The notes below the pieces were generated by a model, which was given only the letters and a program-made list of their open reading frames with translations, searched no databases and was not told where the DNA came from. Below, piece after piece: positions 39,956-51,391 of a stretch of DNA of 60,861 nt. The stretch's first letter is position 1; every line of letters begins with the position of its first letter. This DNA is from Lacticaseibacillus camelliae DSM 22697 = JCM 13995 (GTDB lineage Bacteria > Bacillota > Bacilli > Lactobacillales > Lactobacillaceae). The translations under genes and the position numbers were made by a program. The stretch covers positions 1-60,861 of the forward strand of contig NZ_BBAJ01000006.1 in the NCBI RefSeq assembly GCF_001311195.1. The letters are read 5' to 3'.

Positions 39956-40771
39956 ATGAAAATCAGTAAATGGTTCGGGGTATTCCTGGCGGCAGCGGCG
40001 GTGTTGACGCTTTCGGCCTGCGGCAACAGTGCGCAAAAGGAAACAACGGTCAAGCTGGGCATTGTCGGCTCGGATAAAGGCGGGGTCTGGAAGACGGTGG
40101 CCGGGAATCTCAAAAAAACAGGGCATCGACTTGAAAATTGTCCAGTTTTCCGATTATAATCAGCCCAACATTGCGCTGCGCGATGGTGACTTGGACCTGA
40201 ACGCCACCCAACAGCGGTCGTTTCTAGCCACTTGGGATAAGGATCATAAGAGTACCCTGACACCGATCGGCGACACCGTGATCGCGCCGCTGGCGGTGTA
40301 CTCAAAGAAGCTGACCAGTTTAAAGCAGCTGAAGAAAGGCGCCAGCGTGGCGATCCCGAACGACTCGACCGACGAGACCCGGTCTTTGGAACTGCTGGCG
40401 GACGCCAAGCTGATCACATTGGACAATAAGGCGCTGCCGACCCTTCACGACATTAAAAGCAACAAGCTGGGCTGAAGATCAAGGAACTGGATCCGAATCT
40501 GATCCCGACGTCGCTGCCGGACGTTGACATTGCAATCATCAACTCCGGAATCGCCGCTGACGCACGGCTTAATCCAGACCAGGCGCTGTATCGAGCAAAG
40601 ATCACCCAAGCCAGCAAGCCGTGGATCAACGTGGTGGCGGCCCGCAAAGGCGATATTCACAACAAGACTTACCAGAAGGTGGTCAAAGCCTACCAGCAGC
40701 CGCAAATCGGCAAGTTGATCAAGAAGGTCAATCATGACACGGTCCTGCCCGCCTGGAACCTGAAGCTTTAG
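39956..40771 (+). CDS. metQ: MetQ/NlpA family lipoprotein (methionine-binding), two indels
   Basis: Reconstructed length is 271 aa. Substrate-binding lipoprotein of a methionine ABC importer. Signal peptide with lipobox: MKISKWFGVFLAAAAVLTLS then AC at Cys22. Body: KLGIVGSDKGGVWKTVAGNL, IVQFSDYNQPNIALRDGDLD, SVAIPNDSTDETRSLELLAD and AIINSGIAADARLNPDQALY. One extra A in the run 40112-40118 (seven for six) and one missing C near 40472 (GGCCTGAAG read as GGCTGAAG). No ATPase or permease gene adjoins it; a terminator follows, so it is an orphan binding protein. AAGGAGGAAAAGG precedes ATG 39956. Confidence 0.9.
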
Positions 40772-40777
40772 GCAACA

Positions 40778-40822
40778 AAACACGCCAGTCGCATTGATGT
40801 GAACAATGCGGCTGGCGTGTTT
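40778..40822. terminator. Terminator between metQ and the DUF3800 gene
   Basis: AAACACGCCAG.CGCATTG / CAATGCG.CTGGCGTGTTT, a 19-bp stem with one mismatch, loop of seven. Symmetric, so it can serve both convergent genes. Confidence 0.8.
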
Positions 40823-40831
40823 GCGTTTCAG

Positions 40832-42731
40832 TTAGCGTGCGCCGGCGAGCAGCGCCTGGATGTTATTGAGGGCATCCGTGGCGATCTGCATGGCGTCCGG
40901 ATCAATGCGGAATGGCGGCAGTGATTCGTCTGTGTAGTGCAACAGGGCAGCGGTGCGGGCAAGAATGTCGTACCAGTTCTGGAACGGCATCTTGTTGATG
41001 GCGCCTGCCACTGAGCTAGGCGCGATCTGAAGCAGCTGGTTGACCACTAGCTTGGCCTGCGCGAACGTGTCCTCAGGCACATCAGGAATGTCTGCGGCCT
41101 TTTCCGCGAGATGCGTCATGCGGTCTGCGGCGTTGAGCAGCGGATTCTTGAACGGTTGCGGCGCCTCGTCCTGGGTTGCGCCATCGTCAAGCAGGTACTT
41201 TTGCAGGCCCACCATGGCGAAGAGCTGCAGCTGGTCGCCGAGTTGGGTACCGATTGCTGGCAACTTATGGATGCCGGTGCTTTTGATTTGGTCAGGGCCA
41301 AAAATCATGGCCGCGTGTGACACAAAGTCTGAGTACTGAACCCCGATGGTTTGCTTCGAATCCGTGGTGCGGAACATGAAGATCACGTCCCGGCCGGTTT
41401 GGGCCTTAACGTACGCGTGAAGCATGCGGGCAGCCATGGCCAGTTGGTCATCAGTGATCTCACTGCGCTGATCCATGGCGACGCGGACCTTGGTCGGTTT
41501 GGTCGGCAGTGCGGCCAAAATGCGAATCAAGGCCGCGACATACGGGTACAGGATGCCAAAGCTGAGCGAGAAGTTGCCTGTGTCAGAAAGCGGTGAGTAC
41601 ACCGCGTAAGTGGCGGCGCGGTCGGTGTTGGCGTGCCGCAGCATGGATTCCAGCTGCTCGCGGGCTTTGCCCCGGGCCTTGACCTCATCGCCTGGCTGCC
41701 AGCCGAACGGGTAAAGGGTCTGCATAAATGGCTGCAGGGCTTGCTCATCGTCCGGATCCACAACGGTGGCCCCAATCGACATGTTGCGCTGATAGTCCGA
41801 ACCGCCGCCGAAGGACTCATCTATGTAAATCAAAATGGTGTTGTCTTGGCGAGCAGGCCGATTGTCAGTGTGCTCTGTTGCCTGGGTGTCAGCTGATTTA
41901 GTAGGCGCGGTGGTCGGCTTGGTTGCCGGCGCGCTGTTGGCAGTGCTGGTACTTGGTGCAGTGGTTGGCGCCACATGCGAGGCGGTAGCTGCCGTTTCCT
42001 GCTTTTGCGCGGCGACAGTGGACTGCTGGCGCGGCTGTTCAACCCGTGTTTTTTGGCGTTGGGTGGCCCGGCCTTGCGCGGTTTGAGCACTGGTCCGGTG
42101 CGCCTCACCTTCGGCCTGCTCGGCTTTACGAGAACGGCGACTAGGCCGGTTCTTCTTTTCATCGGGCTGCTGATTCTTTTGGGCGTTGTTTTGCGCCTGC
42201 TTGCCCGCTGCGGGCTTAGCCTGATGCTGCTGAGCCTTGGCCTTTGGCTGTTCTTGCCCGCGCTTAGGCTGGTTCGCCTTAACAGCTTGCACTGGTTCTT
42301 TTTTCCGCCTGCTGCCGGCGACCGCGGCGCCGGGGCTGAGAAGACGCCTGAGTTTCGGCTTTTGGTTCCTGTTTTGGTTTCGCGCCCTGGTTCGGGTTCT
42401 GCTTTGGTTCGTTTCGATTTTGCGGTTTGGCTTCTGCTTTTTGCTCTGTCTGAGGTGCCTGCTTGGCTGCCGAAACTGTTTTCTTCGGGGCCGCTGATTT
42501 GGCTTCTTCCTCGGCAGAGTCAAAGATGGTGAAGCTGTTCTTAGCTTGTTGGACCGGGTGCTCTTCGATGAAGCGGTTAATCTTAAACGTGATCGGCCGG
42601 CTCATCGGGGTATCTTTCAGCACTTTGCGCATGCTGGAAGCTGAGATCCCGATCTGCTTTGCCGCCTGGGTCAGACTCAGATGTTCTTGAGTCATGATTT
42701 GTTTCAGCCGGTAAGCTGTTGCTTCTGTCAT
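40832..42731 (-). CDS. HTH protein with a long disordered linker and a C-terminal DUF3800 domain, one frameshift
   Basis: Reconstructed length is 632 aa. Residues about 1-60 hold a helix-turn-helix (LKQIMTQEHLSLTQAAKQIG, then ISASSMRKVLKD). Residues about 70-325 are a low-complexity linker rich in Gln, Lys, Pro, Ala, Asn and Thr. The C-terminal 305 residues are DUF3800: ILIYIDESFGGGSDYQRNMS, GDEVKARGKAREQLESML, VRVAMDQRSEITDDQLAMAA and IGVQYSDFVSHAAM carry the acidic RNase H-like positions (IDES, MDQR, D of YSDF). The T run at 42299-42304 (coding-strand A) has six where five is required. AAGCAGG precedes ATG 42731. A 17-bp palindrome lies in the leader. Confidence 0.8.
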
Positions 42732-42758
42732 CGTATGCCTGCTTTCTTTGAGATGTTT

Positions 42759-42775
42759 GTGGTGGTTTCCACCAC
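42759..42775. promoter_or_regulatory. Perfect palindrome GTGGTGG-TTT-CCACCAC
   Basis: 7-bp arms and a 3-bp spacer, 28 bp upstream of the HTH-DUF3800 start and downstream of a TATTAT -10 (about 42797 on the minus strand). It could be an autoregulatory operator for that HTH or a leader hairpin. Confidence 0.6.
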
Positions 42776-42879
42776 TCTCTTTCAGTGTACGGCATAATAT
42801 GGTTAATGACCAATCACTTTTCAGAAAAAAAAGGTGAATTCGGTGGACAGCACGCCGCATTCATGGGAAACTGGGGAGT

Positions 42880-42919
42880 CGTGGTTCGCAATCCATCCCA
42901 CGTAAAAAAAACTAGGAGG
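42880..42919 (+). promoter_or_regulatory. preQ1-I riboswitch
   Basis: P1 stem CGTGG/CCACG encloses TTCGCAATCC, followed by an A-rich strand ending AAAACTAGGAGG, in which the ribosome binding site can pair with the loop CC to form the H-type pseudoknot. The architecture, A-rich tail and the queT gene 10 bp later fit the preQ1-I class that blocks translation. Confidence 0.82.
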
Positions 42920-42928
42920 TCTCATTTT

Positions 42929-43449
42929 ATGCAAAATCATACAGGGACGCGGACGCTGGTCATCAACGCGTTGGTGGCCGCACTCTACGTCGTGCTGTCG
43001 GTCGTGCCTGGCGTGTTCAACCTTGCCAGCGGGGCGATCCAGTTCCGCATTTCGGAAGCGTTGAACCACTTGGTCGCCTTCAATCGCAAGTATCTGTTCG
43101 GCGTCGTCGTTGGGGTCGTGATCTACAACGCACTGTTTTCGCCGATGGGCTGGCTGGACGTGCTGTTTGGTGGGGGCCAGAGCTTGATTGGATTGGGCCT
43201 GGTCGCCACGCTGGGCCAAAAGCTGCCCAAGGTTTGGCAACGTCAGCTTCTAGCGGTTTGTTCAATGAGCCTGACGATGTTCCTGATCTGGATCGAAATT
43301 GTCTGGACCGGGCACATGGCCTGGTTCGGCGGCGCGTCGATGCTGACCCTAGCGAGCTGGTGTTATCCGAGTTGGTCATTATGGTCATTTCGTGGCCGGT
43401 CATGTACCTGATCAACAAGGCCGTGCACTTCTCCAACCGCGTTCAATAG
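42929..43449 (+). CDS. queT: QueT-type queuosine precursor transporter, one frameshift
   Basis: Reconstructed length is 173 aa, about five membrane helices. S component of an ECF transporter for a queuosine precursor: ALVAALYVVLSVVPGVFNLA, GAIQFRISEALNHLVAFNRK and GWLDVLFGGGQSLIGLGLVA are family signatures. One C is missing near 43356 (AGCCTGG read as AGCTGG); the right end reads LVLSELVIMVISWPVMYLIN. AGGAGG is inside the preQ1 riboswitch, so translation should fall when preQ1 is plentiful. Confidence 0.93.
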
Positions 43450-43472
43450 CGCAATCATCCAAAAACCAAAAG

Positions 43473-43513
43473 ACACGCCGCCAACCCCAGCATGACTGAG
43501 ATTGGCGGCGTGT
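43473..43513. terminator. Terminator between queT and cbpB
   Basis: ACACGCCGCCAA/TTGGCGGCGTGT, perfect 12-bp stem with a 17-base loop, A-rich upstream and TTT downstream. Confidence 0.85.
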
Positions 43514-43539
43514 TTGCGTCCTTTTTAAATCATAGCTCC

Positions 43540-44192
43540 TCATCGACGAAGGGGTTGGCCGCTTTGCAGGTCGTCGATTTCCGCGACCCGAAAGCCCTTG
43601 CGCTCGAGCTTGGCCACGCAGGTGTTCAGCGTGGCCTCATCAATGCCCGCGGCAGGGTGAACAGGGTGCGGCGCACGATTTCTTCCTGCTTGGCGTCCAG
43701 CGTCAGGCAACCGGAAATTGAGACATACTTGGCAAGAATCTTGCTCATTGCCGCCAGGTCGCCGCGCTGCCCAGAAGACATCACGGTCAGTACGTAAGAA
43801 CCAACGTCAATGTTCCAGGATTCGGACAGCATTGCCAGCAGGCGGGAGTGGGTGAGAATCCCGTAAAAGTTGGCGTTTTCGTCGAGCACCGCGATGTAAG
43901 GCAGGTCCTTAATGTTGAAGAAGACCTTGAAGAACGGCGCGTCCACGGGAATGGTCTTGGTCGCGTTTTTCAGCAGGTAGGTCACCGGCAGGGACATGTC
44001 ACCGCCTTGGGACTTATGGCGGTAGATGTGCATTTTATAGATGTTGCCGCGGAAAATCTGCCCGCTTTCATCGAGAATCGGGACGCAGCGAAAACCCGAG
44101 TCCTCTAGCGTGGCCAGGGCTTCTTCCAAAGTATCTGTTTCCTTAACTGTCGTCAGATCCGCTTTTTTTTGAACCAGTGACTTGATCAACAT
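43540..44192 (-). CDS. cbpB: CBS-domain protein, CbpB-like c-di-AMP receptor, frameshift near the end
   Basis: Reconstructed length is about 217 aa. Two CBS repeats: LEEALATLEDSGFRCVPILD and IKDLPYIAVLDENANFYGIL, then HSRLLAMLSESWNIDVGSYV and an ACT-like C-terminal part. CbpB in Listeria binds c-di-AMP and, when free, stimulates the (p)ppGpp synthetase Rel. A base is missing near 43650 (CCGGCGG read as CCGCGG). The very end is uncertain: one further base removed near 43583 would give a stop at 43530 and an acidic NPFVDEEL tail, which looks natural. GGAGGAATAAGT precedes the ATG. Confidence 0.82.
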
Positions 44193-44278
44193 ACTTATTC
44201 CTCCAAGTTCCCCGTTTTGGATCGCATTCTCATTGCTTTATCATACCACAGGTGACCAGATACAGCTGAAACGGCAGC

Positions 44279-44305
44279 AAAAAAGCGCCACCCGCAGGCG
44301 GCGCT
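44279..44305 (-). terminator. ldh terminator
   Basis: On the minus strand AGCGCC...GGCGCT with a short interior, then TTTTTT. Confidence 0.85.
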
Positions 44306-44327
44306 TTCCTTTGAATGCTGGTCGGAA

Positions 44328-45320
<993 letters not shown>

Positions 45321-45349
45321 TCATGTGTGCAGTGTGCAATTCACTTTGA

Positions 45350-45355
45350 AGTATA
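45350..45355 (-). promoter_or_regulatory. ldh promoter, extended -10
   Basis: On the minus strand TGGTATACT, an extended -10, 45 bp before the GTG. The 45306-45673 gap also holds a near-cre sequence TGAAGCGTTTTCA at 45518-45530, one base short of the CcpA consensus. Confidence 0.65.
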
Positions 45356-45567
45356 CCACACTCGCTCATTGATGCACGGATTTCCAGAAAATTAATCGTC
45401 CCTTAATGGAACGCTTAAAAACTGGGATAATGGCTGTATACCGCGTTCTCGTGAAACAATTCACCAGGCGGCAGGTTGGGCTTTTAGCCGGGAATGCAGA
45501 AAATTCGGGATTTGAAATGAAGCGTTTTCATCACGAACCGGACTTTCATCTCTAGCCTGGTGCACCG

Positions 45568-45639
45568 GAGCCGACTTGCCGGCTCTGGTATAATGAGTAC
45601 AGACAGCGGGCCTGGCAAGCGGAGCTCCCGCTTTTTTTT
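45568..45639 (+). promoter_or_regulatory. pth promoter followed by an early terminator
   Basis: GAGCCG/CGGCTC (45568-45585) sits just before an extended -10 TGGTATAAT (45589-45594). Only about ten bases after the predicted start, AGCGGG/CCCGCT with eight T (45605-45639) forms a terminator, 35 bp before pth. This suggests attenuation or a tiny leader RNA. Confidence 0.6.
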
Positions 45640-45673
45640 GCGTATCACAGCTGGGCTGAGGAGGCAATTTTTT

Positions 45674-46231
45674 TTGAAAATGATCGTGGGCCTGGGTAAT
45701 CCAGGCAGTCAGTATGCAAAAACCAAGCATAACATCGGGTTTATGGCCGTGGACGCGTTAGCCAAGCGCTATGACGCCGCCATCGCTAAGCAGGAATTTA
45801 ACGCGTTGACAGGCACGGCCTGGGTCGCTGGGGAAAAGGTGTTGCTCGTCAAACCGCAGACTTTCATGAACGATTCCGGGCGTGCGGTCGGCCAGCTCAA
45901 GGCGTTTTATCAGTTCCAGCAAGACGAGATTCTGATCATCCAGGATGACATGGACATGGCCATGGGCCGGCTGCGCCTGCGGCAGAAGGGCTCGGCCGGA
46001 GGGCACAATGGCATTAAGTCGATCATCAACGTGCTCGGTACGCAGGACTTTTACCGGGCGAAAATCGGCATTCAGCACCCGCAAAAACAAAAAGTGGTGG
46101 ACTGGGTGCTGACGCCATTTTCGCCGACTGACCAGGTCGAAATCTTGAACGGTTTGGACAAGCTTCAGCTCGCGGCCGATGACTGGATCCACGGGCTGGC
46201 GTTTTCTGCGCTGATGAATAAATATAATTAA
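45674..46231 (+). CDS. pth: Peptidyl-tRNA hydrolase
   Basis: Intact, 185 aa from a TTG at 45674 (MKMIVGLGNPGSQYAKTKHN); the ATG two codons later is the alternative. Rescues tRNA from stalled peptidyl-tRNA. The catalytic His lies in KHNIGFMAVDALAKRY; also VLLVKPQTFMNDSGRAV, DDMDMAMGRLRLRQKGSAGG and HNGIKSIINVLG. GAGGAGG lies 10 bp before the TTG. Followed by mfd after 80 bp, the usual pth-mfd order. Confidence 0.95.
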   Translation: MKMIVGLGNPGSQYAKTKHNIGFMAVDALAKRYDAAIAKQEFNALTGTAWVAGEKVLLVKPQTFMNDSGRAVGQLKAFYQFQQDEILIIQDDMDMAMGRLRLRQKGSAGGHNGIKSIINVLGTQDFYRAKIGIQHPQKQKVVDWVLTPFSPTDQVEILNGLDKLQLAADDWIHGLAFSALMNKYN

Positions 46232-46311
46232 GCATTAAACTGGGCACCAAGCGCAGGTTAGCCGCCGAGCCGTGCGATACTCACAGCAAAGTGTTTTAGA
46301 TAGGAGATAAC

Positions 46312-49300
46312 ATGGATCTCATCGGGATGATGATGCAGACACCAGAGCTGGCCGCGCTGTGGCCGGGCCTGGATGCCGGAAGACACCTGGTCACAGGTCT
46401 GGACGGATCAGCCAAGACGTTATTTCTGGCGGCTGCGCTAAAGAAAACTCAGCGGCAGCTGCTGGTGGTCGAAAATGATCGGTACCACGCAGATGAGCTC
46501 ACGGCAGACCTGACTGGGCTGCTGGGAGCTGATTTGGTGTGGCCTTTTCCGGTGGAAGACGTGCTGGCGGCGGAAGTTGCCGTCAGTTCGAAGGACACCG
46601 TCAACGACCGGATCAATACGCTGAACTGGCTTCAGACCGGCCAGCTTGGCATTGTGGTCACCAGCCTGGCCGGCCTGAAGCGGCAGCTCGTGCCCCAGAC
46701 GACCTGGCAGCAGGCCAGTCTGACACTCAGCATGGATTCTGAAATTGATCCGGGCACACTGGCTGGTCAACTCGTCGCGATGGGTTATCGGCGCGACGAC
46801 TTGGTCGCAGCGCCTGGTGAATTTGCCATCCGTGGCGGGATCATCGACATTTATCCGTTGAATCAGGATGACCCGGTGCGGATCGAGTTGTTTGATACCG
46901 CGGTGGATTCCCTGCGGCGCTTTGACATGGCCACGCAGCGCAGCATTGAGAACCTGGAGGCAGTGACGATCGCACCGGCGACGGATCTGGTCGCCTCGAC
47001 CGAAACGTTGAAAGCTGCCGGTGCCAGACTCACGGCCGCTGGCACCAAAGCCAAGGCCAAGGCCAAGACGAAAGAGGCGAAGCAGGCGTTAACGGATGAA
47101 CTGCTCAGCGTGGCCGATCAGATGAGCCGCGGAGAGCGGCCTGATTCGCTGGCGCTTTACATGCCGGCACTATATCCTGAGTCGGCCCAGATCAGCAGTT
47201 ACCTGACGAAACAGGCGGTGGTCGTGTATGACGATTACACAAAACTGGCAGACGCCGATGTCTCGCTGCTGCAGGAAACCACTGACTGGTACGCCAGCCT
47301 GCAGGAAGGCGGTAAGCTGGCGGAAGCACAACCGAGCCTCACCTTGCAGGAACTGGACCGCACCGAGCGGCGGCCGCACCTTTACCTGAGCCTGTTTCAA
47401 AAAGGCATGGGTAATATTCGGCTCAAGTCGTTGACCAACATCGCGACGCGCAACGTCCAGCAGTTTTTCTCGCAGATGCCGCTGCTGAAAACTGAGGCGG
47501 ACCGCTGGCGGAAACAAAAGCAAACCGTGGTGTACTTAGTGGGCGAGAAGGCCCGGCGGGATAAGCTGAGCGAAACGCTGCGTGATTTTGACATCGACGC
47601 GGTGATTTCCGAACCCAGCGCGCTGCTGCCAGGGGTGCAGCAGGTGGTCGCGGGGAGCTGGCCAATGGGTTCGAACTGCCGACTGCGCACTTGGTGGTAG
47701 TCACCGAACACGAGCTGTTTAACGCCAAAGTCAAGCGGCGTGCTCGGCATCAAACCTTGGCGAATGCGGAACGGCTGCGGTCATACACGGATCTGCACCC
47801 CGGCGATTACGTGGTCCATGTGAACCACGGGATCGGTGAGTACGTGGGCATGCAAACGCTCGAAGTGGACGGGGTCCATCAGGACTACATCACCATCCTG
47901 TACCAAAAAGGGGACAAGCTGTTCATTCCGGTCAGCCAGCTGCACTTGGTGCAAAAGTATGTGGCGGCGGATGGCAAGCGGCCCCGCATCAACAAACTTG
48001 GCGGCAGCGAGTGGCAGAAGACGAAGCGAAAAGTCGCGGCTAAGATCGAGGACATTGCCGACGACCTGATCAAACTCTACGCCGCGCGCGAAGCCGAGCC
48101 AGGGTATGCCTTTCCACCTGATGACGATCTGCAGCGCGAATTTGAGGCTGAGTTCCCGTATCCCGAGACTGACGATCAGCTGAGATCGGCCAAGGAAATT
48201 AAGCAGGACATGGAGAAGTCACGGCCGATGGATCGGCTGTTGGTCGGTGATGTTGGTTTTGGCAAGACTGAAGTGGCGCTGCGGGCGGCGTTTAAAGCGG
48301 TTGAGGCCGGCAAGCAGGTCGCCTTTTTGGTGCCCACGACCATATTGGCTCAGCAGCACTACGACACGATGATCGACCGCTTCGCTGATTTTCCGGTCGA
48401 GGTGGGGATGCTCTCACGCTTTCGCACGCCAGCGCAGGCCAAACAGACACTGGCCGATTTGGCGTCCGGGAAACTGGATATTGTGGTCGGGACTCACCGG
48501 CTGCTGTCCAAGGATGTGCACTACCACGACTTGGGGCTGCTGATTATCGATGAGGAGCAGCGCTTCGGTGTGAAGCACAAGGAAAAGCTCAAGCGATGAA
48601 GGCCAATGTGGACGTGCTGACCCTGACGGCCACGCCGATCCCGCGGACACTGAACATGTCGATGCTGGGGGTGCGTGATCTGTCGGTGATCGAAACGCCG
48701 CCGACCAACCGTTACCCGATCCAGACGTTTGTGATGGAGCAAAACGGGGGCGTTATCAAGTCGGCGATCGAGCGCGAGCTGGAGCGCGGGGGCCAAGTCT
48801 TTTACCTGCACAACAAGGTGGCAGACATTGAACGCACGGTGGCTGAGGTCGAGGCGCTGGTCCCTGACGCGACCGTGACCTATGCGCATGGCCAGATGAC
48901 CGAGACCCAACTGGAAAATGTGATTTACGATTTTGTCCACGGGGATTATGACGTACTCGTCACGACCACCATCATTGAAACTGGGGTGGACATGCCGAAT
49001 GTCAACACGCTGATCATTGAGGATGCCGACCATTACGGCCTGGCGCAGCTTTACCAGCTGCGCGGCCGGATCGGCCGCTCCAGCCGCGTGGCGTACGCGT
49101 ACTTCATGTACCGGCAGAATCGGGTGTTATCCGAGGAGGCCGAAAAGCGGCTGAGCGCCATTAAGGACTTCACCGCGCTGGGCTCTGGGTTTAAGATCGC
49201 CATGCGCGACTTGTCAATCCGCGGGGCGGGCAACTTGCTGGGCAGCCAGCAGCACGGCTTCATCGATGCAGTCGGCTACGATCTGTACACGCAGATGCTT

Positions 49301-49825
49301 CAAGACGCCGTCGCCGTCAAGCAAGGCAAGCAGCACCAGGTCAAACTTGACGCGGAGGTCAGTTTGGACATTGAGGCTTACCTGCCAGACAGTTACGTTG
49401 CCGATCCCGCCCAGAAGATCGAACTGTACAAGCGCGTGCGCGAATCTGAAAGCGCCGCGCAGGAACAGGAACTGCAAGCCGATTTGATCGACCGGTTTGG
49501 CGATTACCCCGAGCCGGTCGCCAACTTGCTGGCAGTGGCGCATTTGAAGCGGTTTGCGGATGCCGCTCAGGTCGAAAAAATCACCCGCGACGAGCGGCAA
49601 ATCATGGTGCAACTCAGTGCCAAGGCCGCCAGTGCGGTCCAAGGCGAGAAGCTATTTGCCGCGCTGGCCAAGACCAAGCTCAAAGCCCGCGTGACTGCAG
49701 ACGGGCCGCTGATTGTGACCTTACTGCTGCCCAAGGGGATGGCGACCGCCGACTGGCTCACCGAGCTGACTGCCTTTGTCCAGGCACTGGCCAAGCAGCA
49801 ACAGGAGGTGGCCGATGGCAAGTAA
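46312..49825 (+). CDS. mfd: Transcription-repair coupling factor, two frameshifts
   Basis: Reconstructed length is 1171 aa. Removes RNA polymerase stalled at DNA damage and recruits UvrA. N-terminal UvrB-like module ([40 protein letters not shown]), polymerase-binding domain ([20 protein letters not shown]), helicase with [20 protein letters not shown] and [35 protein letters not shown], and a C-terminal TRCF domain. One G is missing from the run at 47652-47655 and one base near 48594 (KLK-x-MKANVDV junction). It overlaps the next gene by 11 bp. Confidence 0.95.
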
Positions 49826-51389
49826 ACGCATGTCCAAGGTGATGCGTGGGGCTTGGATCCTCAGTCTTGGCGGGCTGATTGCCAAGATCCTCAGCGCGGT
49901 TTACCGCGTGCCATTTCAAAACATGGTCGGCGATACTGGCTTTTACGCTATCAGCAGATTTATCCGCTGTACGGCATTGGGATGACCTTTGCGTTGTCTG
50001 GCTTTCCGGTGTACATCTCAAAGCAGGTGGCGCAAGCACGTGACCCATTGGCGCAAGCGGCGGTGGCACACCGGGCGTTGGTGCTGATGGCCTGGATCGG
50101 GTTTGCGATGTTTGCGGTTTTGGAACTGGGGGCGGACCTGATTGCGCGCGCGATGGCGGATGCCGGTTTGGCGCCCATCGTGCGTTCGGTCGGCTTGATG
50201 TTTCTGACCATGCCGGTGCTGTCGGCAGCCCGGGGGTACTTTCAGGGCACGTTTGACATGACCAAAACGGCGATCAGCCAAGTCGTCGAACAGTTGCTGC
50301 GCGTAGGCGTGATCTTGCTGGCCGCGGGGGTGGCCGTGCAGCACGCCTGGGGGCCATACAAAATGGCGGCCTGGGCGATGACCGGAGCCTTTATTGGTGG
50401 TCTGGGCGCGACACTGGTCATTTTACCGGCTTACCTCAAGGCCAGCCGCGGTTTCCCACACGCAGCCACGCCGCTGAGCGAGTATGGTCATTTGTTTGAC
50501 CGGTTCGTGAAGGAAGGCGGCTCAATCGCGCTTTTTTTCCGCGCTGCTGATCTTGCTTCAACTCGTGGATTCCTTCACGGTCACGCGCGGGCTGATCGCG
50601 CGGGGCATGGCCCCGGCTGCGGCGCGGGCTCTGAAGGGGGTGTACGACCGCGGCCAGCCGCTGGTGCAGCTGGGGTTGGTCGTCGCCACTTCACTTTCGA
50701 CGACCTTACTCCCCAGTCTGAGTCGCTCGGTGGCGCGTGGGCACTGGACGGCGTTTAAGCAAACCGCGCGGCAGCTGATCCGCTTTAACCTGGGGCTTTC
50801 TTTGGCCGCTGCGGCAGGCCTGATCGCCCTGATGCCAAGCGTCAACCGGTTGTTGTTTGGCGATACGGTGCTGACCGGCACGCTGCGCGTTTACACCTTA
50901 TGCATCGTGCTGGTGGCGCTGATCAACGCTTATAACGCTGTGCTGCAAAGTCTGAATCGCTTTCGTTATACCAGCTATGGGCTGCTGGCGGGACTGGTCG
51001 TCAAGATGATCGCCAATCCGCTGCTGACGGTGCGGTATGGCGCGGTTGGTGCTGCGGCGGCCACGGTGCTTGCCTTGGCGGTGATCGTGGTGCTGCTCTA
51101 CATTCAACTACCACGGAGTTTGCAAGGGGCCGATCCGCGCGGGTTTAACGCGCGGCTCATGCTAGTGGTGGGCCCAATGAGTGTGGTTGTTCACCTGGTG
51201 GCCGTTCACATGCAGCCTCAAAATCGGGTGGAAACGCTTTGGGTGTTTGTGGTGGCAGTGCCACTAGGCGTCTTATTGTTTGTGGTCCTAGGGGCGATTT
51301 TTCGCCTTTACACCGTGCGGGAAGTCCTCGCGATTCCGTACGGGCGCAAGTTCATGAAGTGGTGGCAGCATCGCTTCCGGAAGGAATAG
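49815..51389 (+). CDS. Polysaccharide flippase family membrane protein (MurJ/SpoVB-like), two indels
   Basis: Reconstructed length is 524 aa, about 14 membrane helices. MOP superfamily: [20 protein letters not shown], then [39 protein letters not shown] and [20 protein letters not shown] are typical of the oligosaccharidyl-lipid flippases found after mfd in Firmicutes (YabM-like). It may flip lipid II or a related wall precursor. One base is missing near 49949 (should read FYAYQQIYPL) and one T is extra in the run 50532-50538 (should read [18 protein letters not shown]). Starts inside the mfd end. Confidence 0.88.
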
Positions 51390-51391
51390 TT

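Noticed and set aside
41835-42532. Hydrophobic, Leu/Val-rich plus-strand reading frames opposite the HTH-DUF3800 linker
   Set aside because: They mirror the Gln/Lys/Pro/Ala-rich linker codons and have no ribosome binding site; the minus-strand frame has HTH and DUF3800 domains at its ends.
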